From positions 620,001 to 684,000 of the forward strand of contig CANMKB010000002.1 of the NCBI GenBank assembly GCA_947498415.1: a stretch of 64,000 nt of DNA, read 5' to 3'. Source of the DNA: an uncultured Paracoccaceae bacterium (GTDB lineage: Bacteria > Pseudomonadota > Alphaproteobacteria > Rhodobacterales > Rhodobacteraceae). The notes under the pieces were generated by a model. It did no database searches, had not been told where the DNA came from, and saw nothing but the letters and a program-made list of their open reading frames with translations. Below are positions 1-7,790 of the stretch, in pieces (position 1 is the first letter of the stretch; every line of letters starts with the position of its first letter). Position numbers and translations under genes: made by a program.

Positions 1-805
1 CAAGTAGTGCATCGACCTGGCCAGGTGTGATGTGGCGGCACAGTGAATGTTTGCTTGTAACCCACTCGGCCAAGCCTTTAAGCAACTCGGCCTCCTTGGC
101 TTTGCCAACTTCTTGCGCTTCCTCGACGTCGTGAAGCTGTTTCAGCCAACGGCCAGAGGTGAACCAGTTGTCGGAGAAACACACTTTGGAGCGGGTGAAA
201 CCTTCACTCTGGGTGGCGTAAGCACGCACGGCTTGCTCAAGGTCTTTCGGTTCCACTCCGTCCGCCAACGCTTGACGAATTTGCGAAAGACAAACCGCTT
301 TGCCGCGAATGCGATCTTCCGGATAGGCGGATAAAATCTTTTCAGAAACTCCATCCTCCACCACTGCCTTCGCCTGCGAAGGCTTTGGTTTTTGATATGG
401 TTTATATCTGTTCTTATAGGATTTGCCCTCTGGGGCAGATGGCTTGCCCTCAGGGGCAAATGCATCATTTTCCCTTTCGGTCGGATCGATTTGCCCATTT
501 AGGCAAATGGAGTTGCCCAAGGCATACCAGCAAGTCCGATCGTAACGATCATCGCTGAAATTGCCCTTGATGATCAGCTCCGCGCTAACCAGCTTTTCGA
601 GCGCTGTGCGGATCTGCTTTTCGCTCAGATAAGGGAACAACTCACCAAAGGCCGAGATCGAATTATAGGTCCAATACCGCCCGTCGCGAAGGTTCCGGCG
701 ATTGGCTTGGTTCTTCTCGATCCAGAAGGTGATGTTCTGGAAAATAACCGCTGCGTTTAGCCCAACCTTCTTTGCTATTCGGGGCTCAAAGCTATGATAA
801 CTCAT
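1..805 (-). CDS. Phage/plasmid replication-type winged-helix protein, partial (runs off left edge)
   Basis: Reading the minus strand from an ATG at 805 gives an open frame to base 1 with no stop, about 268 codons, so the C-terminus lies outside the window. The first 95 residues have the look of the winged-helix domain found at the N-terminus of phage and plasmid replication or DnaD-like proteins: a start MSYHSFEPRIAKKVGLNAA, then WIEKN, YWTYNSISAFGELFPYLSEK and an IRTALEKLVSAELI recognition-helix segment. A Lys/Gln/Pro-rich linker follows, then a second mostly helical part. It is collinear with the integrase and xis-like genes, so it probably starts the replication or cargo module of the integrated element. 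Family assignment is by pattern only; the exact role (initiator, helicase loader or regulator) is inferred. Confidence 0.6.
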   Translation of the reverse strand, partial: MSYHSFEPRIAKKVGLNAAVIFQNITFWIEKNQANRRNLRDGRYWTYNSISAFGELFPYLSEKQIRTALEKLVSAELIIKGNFSDDRYDRTCWYALGNSICLNGQIDPTERENDAFAPEGKPSAPEGKSYKNRYKPYQKPKPSQAKAVVEDGVSEKILSAYPEDRIRGKAVCLSQIRQALADGVEPKDLEQAVRAYATQSEGFTRSKVCFSDNWFTSGRWLKQLHDVEEAQEVGKAKEAELLKGLAEWVTSKHSLCRHITPGQVDALL

Positions 806-849
806 ACTAATTTCTCGATTGTAGCAATGGTTCATCAAGCCTAAATTTT

Positions 850-864
850 CGCGCCAATGGCGCG
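850..864. repeat. Perfect inverted repeat in the element's regulatory gap
   Basis: The sequence CGCGCC-AAT-GGCGCG is a perfect 6-bp inverted repeat with a 3-bp centre. It lies 45 bp upstream of the replication-type gene that starts at 805. It may be an operator or protein binding site of the element; this is inference from position and symmetry. Confidence 0.4.
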
Positions 865-926
865 CCGAAACAACTCGTTTGCGACCCATCATCGCTTGCA
901 AATTGAGTTCCGGAATTGAAATTCAC

Positions 927-946
927 TTGGAAAGCGGGATTTCCAA
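927..946. repeat. Perfect inverted repeat upstream of the replication-type gene
   Basis: TTGGAAA-GCGGGA-TTTCCAA is a perfect 7-bp inverted repeat with a 6-bp spacer, between the xis-like stop codon (998) and the replication-type gene. There is no U-run after it, so it looks more like a binding site than a terminator. The element's own HTH protein is a possible ligand. Confidence 0.4.
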
Positions 947-997
947 AAAGTTGCCGTAGGCAAATGTTTCTCATGGTACGAGGCATTTGAGTTTACC

Positions 998-1204
998 TCA
1001 CCCGATTGGCGAGATGCGGCTTTGCTCAACATATGTGTTGAGGTCTGTTCCGATATATTTTACGCGCCTTCCGAACTTGACGAAAGCTGGCCCTACTCGA
1101 CGGTGACGCCATTGAGCACGCTTGTTTTTCGGCGCAATCAGATCCAGTTCAACATCGCTGTCATCATAGATGCGTTCATCTTCAAAAATTTTCATTTGCT
1201 TCAC
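998..1204 (-). CDS. Excisionase-like small helix-turn-helix protein
   Basis: This is a 68-residue protein whose C-terminal half matches the AlpA/Xis type of small MerR-like DNA-binding proteins. The pattern is RRVGPAFVKFGRRVKYIGTD, the beta-wing followed by the helix LNTYVEQSRI, as in many integrase-linked excisionases. The first 30 residues are acidic and less typical; the usual N-terminal recognition helix is not obvious, so the start or fold may differ. It lies downstream of the integrase and unknown gene in the same direction, with 85 bp between. Its likely role is directing excision and regulating the neighbouring replication-type gene; both are inferred from family and context. Confidence 0.6.
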   Translation of the reverse strand: MKQMKIFEDERIYDDSDVELDLIAPKNKRAQWRHRRVGPAFVKFGRRVKYIGTDLNTYVEQSRISPIG

Positions 1205-1289
1205 CGCTTTTGTTGCTACAGTTTTCGTTGCGGTTCAGCTTTGCTCAGTAGCTTTGAGTAAGCTATTGAAAAAGGAATTCAATTGTTTT

Positions 1290-1958
1290 TCATTCAAAAA
1301 CAATACGATAAAGCGTGTCGAATTTAAGTGGGCGAGAATTTGATACCTTAGCCATCTGTTCCAAGAAAATGGTGGGCATGTGTGTCAGATCCTCAAGTTT
1401 CACTTCTCCAGAAGTCTCTTTTATTTTGATCAAACTGCGCAGCGATTCAGCAAAAATGTATGGGAGAACCGCTTCATATTTAACCCAAATCTCACCAAGC
1501 GTTCTTGCACCTTTGCCTTGAAATAGCAGCTGTGCTAACTCTGTTTTTCCTTCGTTGCGTAAGAGTTTTGCGGCCCTTTGACTTTCCTGCTGGAGGTGCT
1601 CTAGCGCCTTTGTTTTTGACATTTTTCCAACAGCCATTTTTTCAAAGATTCTTGTTAACTGAAGGACATCAGATTTCCACTCGCTCCCATGAGATTGAAT
1701 CTGTCCAGTTGCGAACCTTACAAGCTGCTCCATCTCTCTATCTGTCATTCGGTATGAGGTTCGAAAAAGCTTTGAATTGACACCCGTATTATCGGAGTCT
1801 CTTGCTTGCATGGATAAGCAACCAAGGTAGAGCGTTTGGAAGTCACAACCATAGCAGGCGGACATCGTTAGAGTACGAACAGCTAGCCAAGCCGCATTTT
1901 CTGGAGACAAAAAACTAAAGCCATAGATTTTTGCAGGTACATTTACAAACTCAGGCAC
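1290..1958 (-). CDS. Unknown protein translationally coupled to the integrase
   Basis: I do not recognise this 222-residue protein. It has no signal peptide or clear membrane segment. The N-terminal 55 residues contain three cysteines (MSACYGCDF and LGCL) and the rest is predicted helical and charged, with a lysine-rich middle part (KMSKTKALEHL). Its ATG lies inside the end of the integrase gene with an 8-bp overlap, so the two are probably translated together. The coding sequence is visibly more A+T-rich than the flanking chromosome, which agrees with acquisition by transfer. Because it is tied to the integrase and the DpnI-like nuclease it may work with one of them, but nothing in the sequence shows how. 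Confidence 0.7.
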   Translation of the reverse strand: MPEFVNVPAKIYGFSFLSPENAAWLAVRTLTMSACYGCDFQTLYLGCLSMQARDSDNTGVNSKLFRTSYRMTDREMEQLVRFATGQIQSHGSEWKSDVLQLTRIFEKMAVGKMSKTKALEHLQQESQRAAKLLRNEGKTELAQLLFQGKGARTLGEIWVKYEAVLPYIFAESLRSLIKIKETSGEVKLEDLTHMPTIFLEQMAKVSNSRPLKFDTLYRIVFE

Positions 1959-3141
1959 TGACGTCCCCCAGCTTACTGCATGTAAATTCAGACCATCGCA
2001 CCATCAACTTGCGCCGCTGTTCTAACAAGTCTGAGCGAGCATATGCACGCTCTACTTCAGTACCAACTTTATGGGCCAAGCATAGCTCCGCTACTTCTCG
2101 CGACACGTTAGGTTGTTCTGCGGCCCAGTCTCTAAAAGTAGACCGGAAACCATGAACGGTTATTCCTTCAACCTTCATTCGCCGGAGCAACATAAGCATC
2201 GCCATGTTGGACATTGACTTATGACGCTTCTGACCTTCAAAGACCACGTCAGATTTCAACGCTTTGAGAGGCTCAATGACTGCCAGCATCTCCGCAGTTA
2301 AAGGGACGCGATGCTCCTGGTCGGCCTTCATGCGTTCAGCAGGAACAACCCAAATCTTGTCATCGAAATCAAACTCCTCCCAGCGGGCCTGCAAAACTTC
2401 GCTGGTGCGACTTGCGGTCAAGCAGGTGAACATCAGTGCTTTTGCCGCCATTGCGTCTTTCGTTGCCAATTCCGCATAGAAGTCCGGTACATCTTTCCAA
2501 TGCATCGCTTTGTGATGTTTCACCTTCTGTTTGACCTGAGGAAGTACACGCGCGTCACGGATCGTCGTTACTGGGTTCTCGCCGTCTCGGAACCCCTTCG
2601 ACTTCGCAACATCCAAGACAGCCTTGATCCGTTGCGCCAATCTCTTGGCGGTTTCGTGCTTCTCGGTCCACACAGGCAACAGAACTTGCAGCACTTCGGG
2701 CTGACCAATCTCCGAAACAGGTAGGCGGCCGATCTTTGGAAACGCATATTCGGCAAGTGTATTAATCCATTGTTGTCCGTGCTTAGGGTTCTTCCAAGTC
2801 GGAAGGCGTTCAATATGGACTTGCCGTGCGATCTCCTCGAAGCATGGGATTTCCTGCCTGCCATTGTAGCGCGGGTTGATGCCCTGCTTTGCGAGGCGAC
2901 GATATTCTAAAGCTCGGTCACGAGCTTCGTTCAATGTCACCACATCAGCGCCACCAAGACCAAAGTCAGTGCGCAGTGGCTTGCCTTCGCGGTTGCGCTG
3001 CCCCTTAACAGTGACACGCACAATCCAGCGACGAGCGCCAGACGGATCAACGACAAGGTACAAGCCACCGCCATCACCATGACGGCCAGCGCCAAGGGTG
3101 CGGACCAAGTTCTTTGTCAGTTTCCCAGAAAGGGCCGCCAT
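1951..3141 (-). CDS. int: Tyrosine site-specific integrase (P4-type)
   Basis: This 396-residue protein is a full-length tyrosine recombinase that would integrate and excise the element at the neighbouring tRNA-Ser gene. The N-terminus carries the DUF4102-type arm-binding domain (GGGLYLVVDPSGARRW, residues 24-39), followed by a SAM-like core-binding domain at about 100-190 and the catalytic domain. Catalytic residues are visible: Arg245 in TASRTSEV, His330 and Arg333 in HGFRSTFRDW, His357 in LAHKVG and nucleophile Tyr367 in AYARSD. It sits 3 bp downstream of the DpnI-like gene and overlaps the next gene by 8 bp, forming a three-gene operon. All catalytic positions are present, so it is probably active. 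Confidence 0.95.
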   Translation of the reverse strand: MAALSGKLTKNLVRTLGAGRHGDGGGLYLVVDPSGARRWIVRVTVKGQRNREGKPLRTDFGLGGADVVTLNEARDRALEYRRLAKQGINPRYNGRQEIPCFEEIARQVHIERLPTWKNPKHGQQWINTLAEYAFPKIGRLPVSEIGQPEVLQVLLPVWTEKHETAKRLAQRIKAVLDVAKSKGFRDGENPVTTIRDARVLPQVKQKVKHHKAMHWKDVPDFYAELATKDAMAAKALMFTCLTASRTSEVLQARWEEFDFDDKIWVVPAERMKADQEHRVPLTAEMLAVIEPLKALKSDVVFEGQKRHKSMSNMAMLMLLRRMKVEGITVHGFRSTFRDWAAEQPNVSREVAELCLAHKVGTEVERAYARSDLLEQRRKLMVRWSEFTCSKLGDVSA

Positions 3142-3144
3142 TTC

Positions 3145-3600
3145 CTATGACCCTCCGCCCAAACGCACGAAGCGATCTCGAACTTTGGTCGTATCGATCA
3201 AAAAGCCCTGCCATCCTGCGCGCTTTGCATTGTCTGAAAGAGGTTTTCTTGGGACAAACATCTCTGGGACTTGTAGTTCTGAGGCTAAAAATGAAATGGT
3301 ATGGTCCTTGTTCTCCTTAGATCGCAGAACAACGAAGAGGCTCGTATAAATCCCTGCATCCATGCGCGCTTTCTGAGGCCCCCAGGCGGCCCCTAAGATA
3401 GACTTAGGCATCACATCTACATTAGAGACACGAGCGGTCTTGACCTGCGCGATAAATCCGCAAAAATCACAAATGAGATCCGCACATTTAAAGTTCTGAA
3501 CCAATTTCTTTAGAGTACGAGTCTTCTTGCATCGCGGACAGCTTGCCGACTTAGCGACCAACTCCTCTCCCCAATTCCCTAGATCAATCTTGTCGCTCAA
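3145..3600 (-). CDS. Stand-alone DpnI-like nuclease domain
   Basis: This 151-residue protein resembles the N-terminal catalytic domain of the restriction enzyme DpnI, which cuts methylated GATC. Seen in the sequence: a zinc-finger pattern CPRC (Cys21, Cys24) and CDFC (Cys44, Cys47), a PD-(D/E)xK-type active site with Asp41 and QVK (Gln52, Lys54), and a C-terminal RKPLSDNAKRAGWQG block that DpnI also has in nearly the same form. Gln at the usual Glu position is a variant known from Mrr-type nucleases. The DpnI C-terminal winged helix that helps read the methylated site is absent. The start is TTG at 3600 behind a GAGGGGGTG ribosome site. It is the first gene inside the element, 3 bp upstream of the integrase. 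Defence against methylated invading DNA or a role in element transfer are both possible. Confidence 0.8.
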   Translation of the reverse strand: MSDKIDLGNWGEELVAKSASCPRCKKTRTLKKLVQNFKCADLICDFCGFIAQVKTARVSNVDVMPKSILGAAWGPQKARMDAGIYTSLFVVLRSKENKDHTISFLASELQVPEMFVPRKPLSDNAKRAGWQGFLIDTTKVRDRFVRLGGGS

Positions 3601-3760
3601 AGAAACACCCCCTCAAAATACCACAAATTATACCACGCAATGAATAGAAACGAGTCTAATCGAAGAGAGTCGAAAAGCAACAACGAATGCAGATTCGCCA
3701 ACAAAAACAGCCCCATAAGGGGCCAAACAACATCGAACGCGACTGAGTAAAAATGGTGGG

Positions 3761-3850
3761 TGGCGGAGACGAAGGGATTCGAACCCTCGATACCGTTTCC
3801 GGTATACTCCCTTAGCAGGGGAGCGCCTTCGACCACTCGGCCACGTCTCC
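3761..3850 (-). tRNA. tRNA-Ser(GCU), attachment site of the element
   Basis: Read on the minus strand, the sequence folds as a 90-nt class II tRNA. The acceptor stem GGAGACG pairs with CGTCTCC, the anticodon stem-loop CTCCCCTGCTAAGGGAG has anticodon GCT, the long variable arm is TATACCGGAAACGGTA, the T-loop is GGTTCGAATCC, and CCA is encoded. It reads AGC/AGU serine codons. The integrase operon starts 160 bp beyond its 3' end in the same direction, the usual arrangement for elements that insert into the 3' end of a tRNA gene and restore it. A good -10 box (TATAAT on the minus strand) lies at 3865-3870. Confidence 0.97.
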
Positions 3851-3864
3851 GAGAACCGGTAGTA

Positions 3865-3870
3865 ATTATA
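3865..3870 (-). promoter_or_regulatory. -10 box of the tRNA-Ser promoter
   Basis: A perfect TATAAT lies 14 bases upstream of the first tRNA base on the minus strand, which fits a start point a few bases before the tRNA. No convincing -35 hexamer is visible at 16-18 bp, so the promoter may rely on activators or extended contacts. Confidence 0.5.
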
Positions 3871-3949
3871 AGCCCCACCGGGCACAAGAGGCTTTTTGCA
3901 ATTTCTTGTCAGTTTTGAGGGAGATGCACCGCCCACAACAGCGCTCTGC

Positions 3950-4044
3950 AAAAAGTACGGGCCACGACGCATCCTCCGTGACCCGTGGTAAATGCCCCGT
4001 GAGTGTGGAGCATTCGGAATACGCGCTGAACGTTGCCCTAAAGA
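3950..4044 (-). ncRNA. Candidate small RNA with own promoter and terminator
   Basis: The 311-bp gap between tRNA-Ser and the LysR gene has no plausible CDS but holds a complete transcription unit on the minus strand. There is a -35 TTGACA at 4075-4080, an 18-bp spacer and a -10 TGTATT at 4051-4056. About 60 bases further on is a 10-bp hairpin (3957-3986, ACGGGTCACG with CGTGGCCCGT, loop GAGGATGCGT), followed two bases later by five T residues. The predicted transcript is about 95 nt. Its middle part can form another small stem (AATGC with GCATT). The family is not one I recognise. It could also be an upstream leader of the tRNA gene, but the terminator argues for a separate RNA. Confidence 0.4.
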
Positions 4045-4161
4045 GGGAAAAATACAGGCGATTTTGCTGACGTGTGTCAATTTACAGTGCCAGGGAACAA
4101 CTGTGTGATAAACATTATGTGTTCGTTTTCGTCCAATCCATGGAGAATCATCATTTAACGT

Positions 4162-5118
4162 ATGAAAAATCAAAATATATATAAGCTTGATGCACACACT
4201 CTTCGGGTGTTTTTAAAGGTTTGCGAACTCCAGTCGGTCAGCCGCGCTGCAGACTATTTTGATTTGAACCAATCCACTGTCAGCAACATGCTAGATCGGC
4301 TTCGGCAGATGGTGGGGTTTCGTCTGTTTGAAAAATCTGGCCGCAATATTGTGCCAACGACCAATGCCAAAGATCTCATTCCTCGGGCGCATCGCATTGT
4401 GTCAGCCATCGAAGGTCTGCCGGATTCCGGTGAATACCACCCCAAAGAAGACGCGCGCCCAGTCACGATTGCAGCCAATGTGAATTCTATGATTGGCCCC
4501 CTCCTTGCCGTACGAGAAAGCATTTGGAACGATTGCCCCGATCGCCCCGTGCGCATCTTAGAACTGGGCAGTCGTGACCAGATTGAGAATACGCTCGAAA
4601 CCAGCCAAGCCGACTTTGTCATCGCCGTGCGCACGCCACGATACCCGCTGATGGTGAACAGTCGCCCCTTCTTTGAGGATGCCTCTGTTGTGTTCTACGA
4701 CCCTTCCCAGCGCGAGGCTCCGGCATCATCGGAAGAATACTTCAATGCACGCCATGGGGTGTTGGATTTTGGTGGCCATGTCCGAAGCACAATTGATACA
4801 GAGGTGCGCCGCCTTCAGGCCCATCGCAATATCGTTTGTTCGGCGTCCAACGCCTCGATGCTGGCAGAAATGATCAGAGGCACCGATATCATCGTCAGCT
4901 TACCAAGCCACCTGCGGTTTAACGTGCTGCGTGATTTCGAATACGCCACCCTGCCCTATCTGAACGAAGCACCGCTATTTTTTGATCTGCTCTGGCACAA
5001 GCGCCACGCCGAATCGTCACGCCACAAATGGCTGCGTGATGTGGTGGCCAAGGCGCGGGTTGAGGATTTCCTCAACCCTGATGCCGCCGCTTCAGCTCAG
5101 GCTGCAAATTCGATCTAG
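4162..5118 (+). CDS. LysR-family transcriptional regulator
   Basis: This 318-residue protein has the LysR layout. The N-terminal winged helix-turn-helix is clear at residues 10-70 (LRVFLKVCELQSVSRAADYF, then LNQSTVSNMLDRLRQMVG and LFEKSGRNIVPT), followed by a two-lobe periplasmic-binding-like effector domain from about 95 to 300. The length is normal for the family. The start ATG at 4162 is chosen because the HTH begins eight residues later; the ribosome site is poor. The gene converges on the nucleoside hydrolase and overlaps its end by 27 bp, so the two are not an operon. No divergently transcribed target is adjacent; the target and effector are unknown. Confidence 0.9.
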   Translation: MKNQNIYKLDAHTLRVFLKVCELQSVSRAADYFDLNQSTVSNMLDRLRQMVGFRLFEKSGRNIVPTTNAKDLIPRAHRIVSAIEGLPDSGEYHPKEDARPVTIAANVNSMIGPLLAVRESIWNDCPDRPVRILELGSRDQIENTLETSQADFVIAVRTPRYPLMVNSRPFFEDASVVFYDPSQREAPASSEEYFNARHGVLDFGGHVRSTIDTEVRRLQAHRNIVCSASNASMLAEMIRGTDIIVSLPSHLRFNVLRDFEYATLPYLNEAPLFFDLLWHKRHAESSRHKWLRDVVAKARVEDFLNPDAAASAQAANSI

Positions 5119-6009
5119 GAACATCTGCTTAACCTTGCTGGCCTCAACAGAGGTATAGACCTTTGTGGTGCCGCGTTCGTCATCTGCAGCCACAGTCTCG
5201 CCCTGCGTGTTACCGGTGCATGTGACAGTAATCGCGACTTCTGGCCCATCAAATAGCTCTGGATGCGAGCATGCAATCACAGCAGCGGGGTCATGCAGGC
5301 TACACCCATCAAGCTTTCCAACTGATGCATAGAACTTCAGATAGAAATGGCTCATGTCTTGCAACATGCCACCCAGTTTAGGCGCTGCAGCTGCGAGTGC
5401 GGTAAAGTCTTCTGGGGTACACAGAATTTGGTGTGTCACATCCAGACCCACCATTTCGATCTGCGCACCAGAGCCAAACACCACTTCAGCCGCGTGGGGG
5501 TCGTGATAGATGTTGGCCTCGGCATAGTCAGTGATGTTGCCACCTTCCTGATAAGACCCACCCATCAAAACGATGCGCGCGACATTTTTCACGAATTCAG
5601 GATCCGCTTGAATCGCATGCGCAATATTGGTCAGCGGCCCAATCGGACAGACCACCAACTCCCCCTTATGCTCACGCGCCATACGGCATAGGAACTCAGC
5701 GGCCGTTTCATCAAGCGCAGTGCGCAACGGTGTCGCCGCCGGAATATCACCGAACCCTTCGGCCCCGTGTACATGTGCGCTGGGTTTGAATGGCGGAAGC
5801 TGTAGAGGCACCTGTGCGCCTGCGGCGACAGGGGCATCGACGCCAGCCGCTTCGAGCAAGCGCAACGCGTTGCGCGTCGCAATATCCGTTGTGACATTGC
5901 CAAAGATAGAGGTCAGGCCCAGCAATTCGATATCTGGCGCAGCCGCCGCATAGAAAATTGCCATCGCATCATCGATGCCTGGGTCTGTATCAATGATCAG
6001 CTTAACCAT
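5092..6009 (-). CDS. Inosine-uridine preferring nucleoside hydrolase family protein
   Basis: This 305-residue enzyme should split ribonucleosides into base and ribose in the cytoplasm, feeding purine/pyrimidine salvage. The Ca-binding N-terminal signature DTDPGIDDAMA is at residues 7-17, and a second set of conserved residues follows: IFGNVTT at about 35, PIGPLTNIA at about 120, MGGSY and the Asp of HDPAAV at about 240. The length is typical. Which nucleoside is preferred cannot be read from the sequence. The C-terminal end overlaps the LysR gene tail to tail by 27 bp. A short 24-bp region separates its start from the ychF terminator region, so it has its own promoter. Confidence 0.93.
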   Translation of the reverse strand: MVKLIIDTDPGIDDAMAIFYAAAAPDIELLGLTSIFGNVTTDIATRNALRLLEAAGVDAPVAAGAQVPLQLPPFKPSAHVHGAEGFGDIPAATPLRTALDETAAEFLCRMAREHKGELVVCPIGPLTNIAHAIQADPEFVKNVARIVLMGGSYQEGGNITDYAEANIYHDPHAAEVVFGSGAQIEMVGLDVTHQILCTPEDFTALAAAAPKLGGMLQDMSHFYLKFYASVGKLDGCSLHDPAAVIACSHPELFDGPEVAITVTCTGNTQGETVAADDERGTTKVYTSVEASKVKQMFLDRICSLS

Positions 6010-6107
6010 GTGTGCTCTCCGCTTTAACCTGAAATGCTACTTAAAAAACTTATCTTGGGCACATTAGCCGCAATTCACTTGAAGGTGTTTCAAGACCCTT
6101 CTGAAAC

Positions 6108-6138
6108 GAAAAAGCCGCGCTCGATCCGGCGCGGCTTT
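6108..6138 (-). terminator. Rho-independent terminator of ychF
   Basis: On the minus strand, AAAGCCGCGC and GCGCGGCTTT form a 10-bp stem with an 8-base loop followed by a T-run. It lies 22 bp past the ychF stop codon. Confidence 0.9.
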
Positions 6139-6159
6139 GGATCGTTGGTTTCAGGCCGT

Positions 6160-7257
6160 TTAGGTGTTGAACAAGAAATGCATGACGTCACCGTCTTGCA
6201 CAACATATCCTTTGCCTTCCGCGCGCATTTTACCCGCTTCTTTGGCACCCTGTTCGCCATTACGGGCGATATAATCGTCATATGCGATGGTTTCCGCGCG
6301 GATAAAGCCACGCTCAAAATCACCGTGAATCACACCGGCGGCCTGCGGTGCAGCCGTGTTCTTACGGATGGTCCAGGCCCGTGCTTCTTTAGGGCCAACG
6401 GTAAAGTAGGTCTGAAGTTGCAAAAGCTCGTAACCTGCGCGGATCAAACGGTCGAGACCCGCCTCTTCCAGTCCCATCTCGCCCAAGAACATCTCGGCTT
6501 CTTCAGCTTCAAGCTGGCTGATCTCTTCTTCGATCTGCGCAGAAATGATCACATGTGAGTTGCCTTGTGCCGCCGCCATTTCAGCCACTGCCGCGGAATG
6601 CGCGTTGCCTTCAGAGGCTTCAGATTCACCTACGTTACATACGTAAAGCACAGGCTTGGTCGACAGCAGTTGCAAGCTGTTCCACATTTTCAAATCATCT
6701 TCGTCGATTTCGACGGTGCGAGCAGGCTTGTCGTTTTCAATGGCCTCTTGAGCCAAAGCCAATAGGCGATCTTGCTCTTTGGCTTCTTTATCGTTGCCTT
6801 TGATCTTACGCACCAAACCCTGACGACGCTTTTCAATGCTTTCCAGATCCGCAAGCATCAGCTCGGTCTCAATGGTTTCTGCATCAGCCACAGGATCAAC
6901 GCGATCATCAACGTGGGTGACATCATCGTCCTCAAAGCAGCGCAACACATGTGCGATGGCATCGGTTTCGCGGATATTGGCCAAGAATTGGTTGCCAAGG
7001 CCTTCGCCCTTAGAGGCACCCTTAACAAGACCTGCAATATCCACAAAGGTCATACGCGTTGGAATGATCTGCTTTGAGCTTGCGATCGCCGCGAGCTTGT
7101 CCAGACGGTCATCTGGAACCCCAACATCGCCGACGTTCGGCTCAATCGTACAGAAGGGAAAGTTAGCCGCTTGCGCAGCAGCGGTTTTCGTCAAAGCGTT
7201 AAACGTGGTGGATTTGCCAACGTTTGGCAGGCCCACGATCCCAACCTTAAAGCCCAT
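6160..7257 (-). CDS. ychF: Ribosome-binding GTPase/ATPase YchF (OBG family)
   Basis: YchF is a conserved P-loop NTPase that binds ribosomes and, in characterised members, prefers ATP and modulates stress responses. The 365-residue protein has the G1 loop GLPNVGKST at residues 9-17, the switch region with [16 protein letters not shown] at about 73-88 and a C-terminal TGS domain ([25 protein letters not shown]). The start is the ATG at 7257, and MGFKVGIVG is the standard family N-terminus. In many bacteria ychF lies next to pth; here pth is about 8 kb away. Transcription ends at the hairpin at 6108-6138. Confidence 0.97.
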   Translation of the reverse strand: MGFKVGIVGLPNVGKSTTFNALTKTAAAQAANFPFCTIEPNVGDVGVPDDRLDKLAAIASSKQIIPTRMTFVDIAGLVKGASKGEGLGNQFLANIRETDAIAHVLRCFEDDDVTHVDDRVDPVADAETIETELMLADLESIEKRRQGLVRKIKGNDKEAKEQDRLLALAQEAIENDKPARTVEIDEDDLKMWNSLQLLSTKPVLYVCNVGESEASEGNAHSAAVAEMAAAQGNSHVIISAQIEEEISQLEAEEAEMFLGEMGLEEAGLDRLIRAGYELLQLQTYFTVGPKEARAWTIRKNTAAPQAAGVIHGDFERGFIRAETIAYDDYIARNGEQGAKEAGKMRAEGKGYVVQDGDVMHFLFNT

Positions 7258-7352
7258 TTCGGCCTCCTGTCACATGTTCCAGCCGCTCATATGCAACGTT
7301 TGGGCCTGACGCAAGATGGTGTTACACTATCGGCTTAATATTGGAGGCTCTC

Positions 7353-7760
7353 ATGTCCTTTATTCCCTATCTTTTCTTTGACGGCAGCTGCTCTGACGCG
7401 ATTGACTTCTACGCCGAGGTCTTTGGCGCTGAAAATGTAATAAAGATGCCCTATTCTGATGCGCCGCCAGAAGCTGGCCTGCCGGATCTGGATCGGCTTA
7501 TGCACTCTCAAATCGATGTCGGCGGTCAAACTCTGATGTGTAGCGATGTGCCCCCTGGTTCTCCCGACCCCGTTCAAACTGGTTCTGCGGTTTCGCACAT
7601 GTGTGACAACATTGATGATGCCCGTGCAACCTTTTGGAAACTCTCAGAGGGTGGAGAGATCACAATGCCTTTTGAGCCCACGTTTTTTTCTGCTGGGTTT
7701 GGCATGTGCAAAGACAAGTTTGGCACCCATTGGATGATCATGGTCAATGATCAGCCCTAA
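7353..7760 (+). CDS. VOC-fold (PhnB/glyoxalase-like) protein
   Basis: This 135-residue protein belongs to the PhnB-like branch of the vicinal oxygen chelate superfamily. It opens with the family pattern PYLFFDGSCSDAIDFYAEVFGA and ends with CKDKFGTHWMIMV, the second beta-alpha-beta module. Two modules of about 65 residues are visible. The start ATG at 7353 has a GGAGG site 6 bases upstream, so I prefer it to the in-frame TTG at 7341. Metal-binding residues vary in this branch and the substrate is unknown. It is divergent from ychF and followed by an unrelated exported protein. Confidence 0.85.
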   Translation: MSFIPYLFFDGSCSDAIDFYAEVFGAENVIKMPYSDAPPEAGLPDLDRLMHSQIDVGGQTLMCSDVPPGSPDPVQTGSAVSHMCDNIDDARATFWKLSEGGEITMPFEPTFFSAGFGMCKDKFGTHWMIMVNDQP

Positions 7761-7790
7761 GCGGTCGTTTGGCGAAAGGGTTACATATTA

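Noticed and set aside
3628..4197. A 189-codon minus-strand frame across the tRNA-Ser gene
   Set aside because: It runs through the tRNA and the candidate small RNA, so it cannot be a normal gene.
6034..6558. A 174-codon plus-strand frame near ychF
   Set aside because: It crosses the ychF terminator and lies antisense to the ychF gene; no family pattern.
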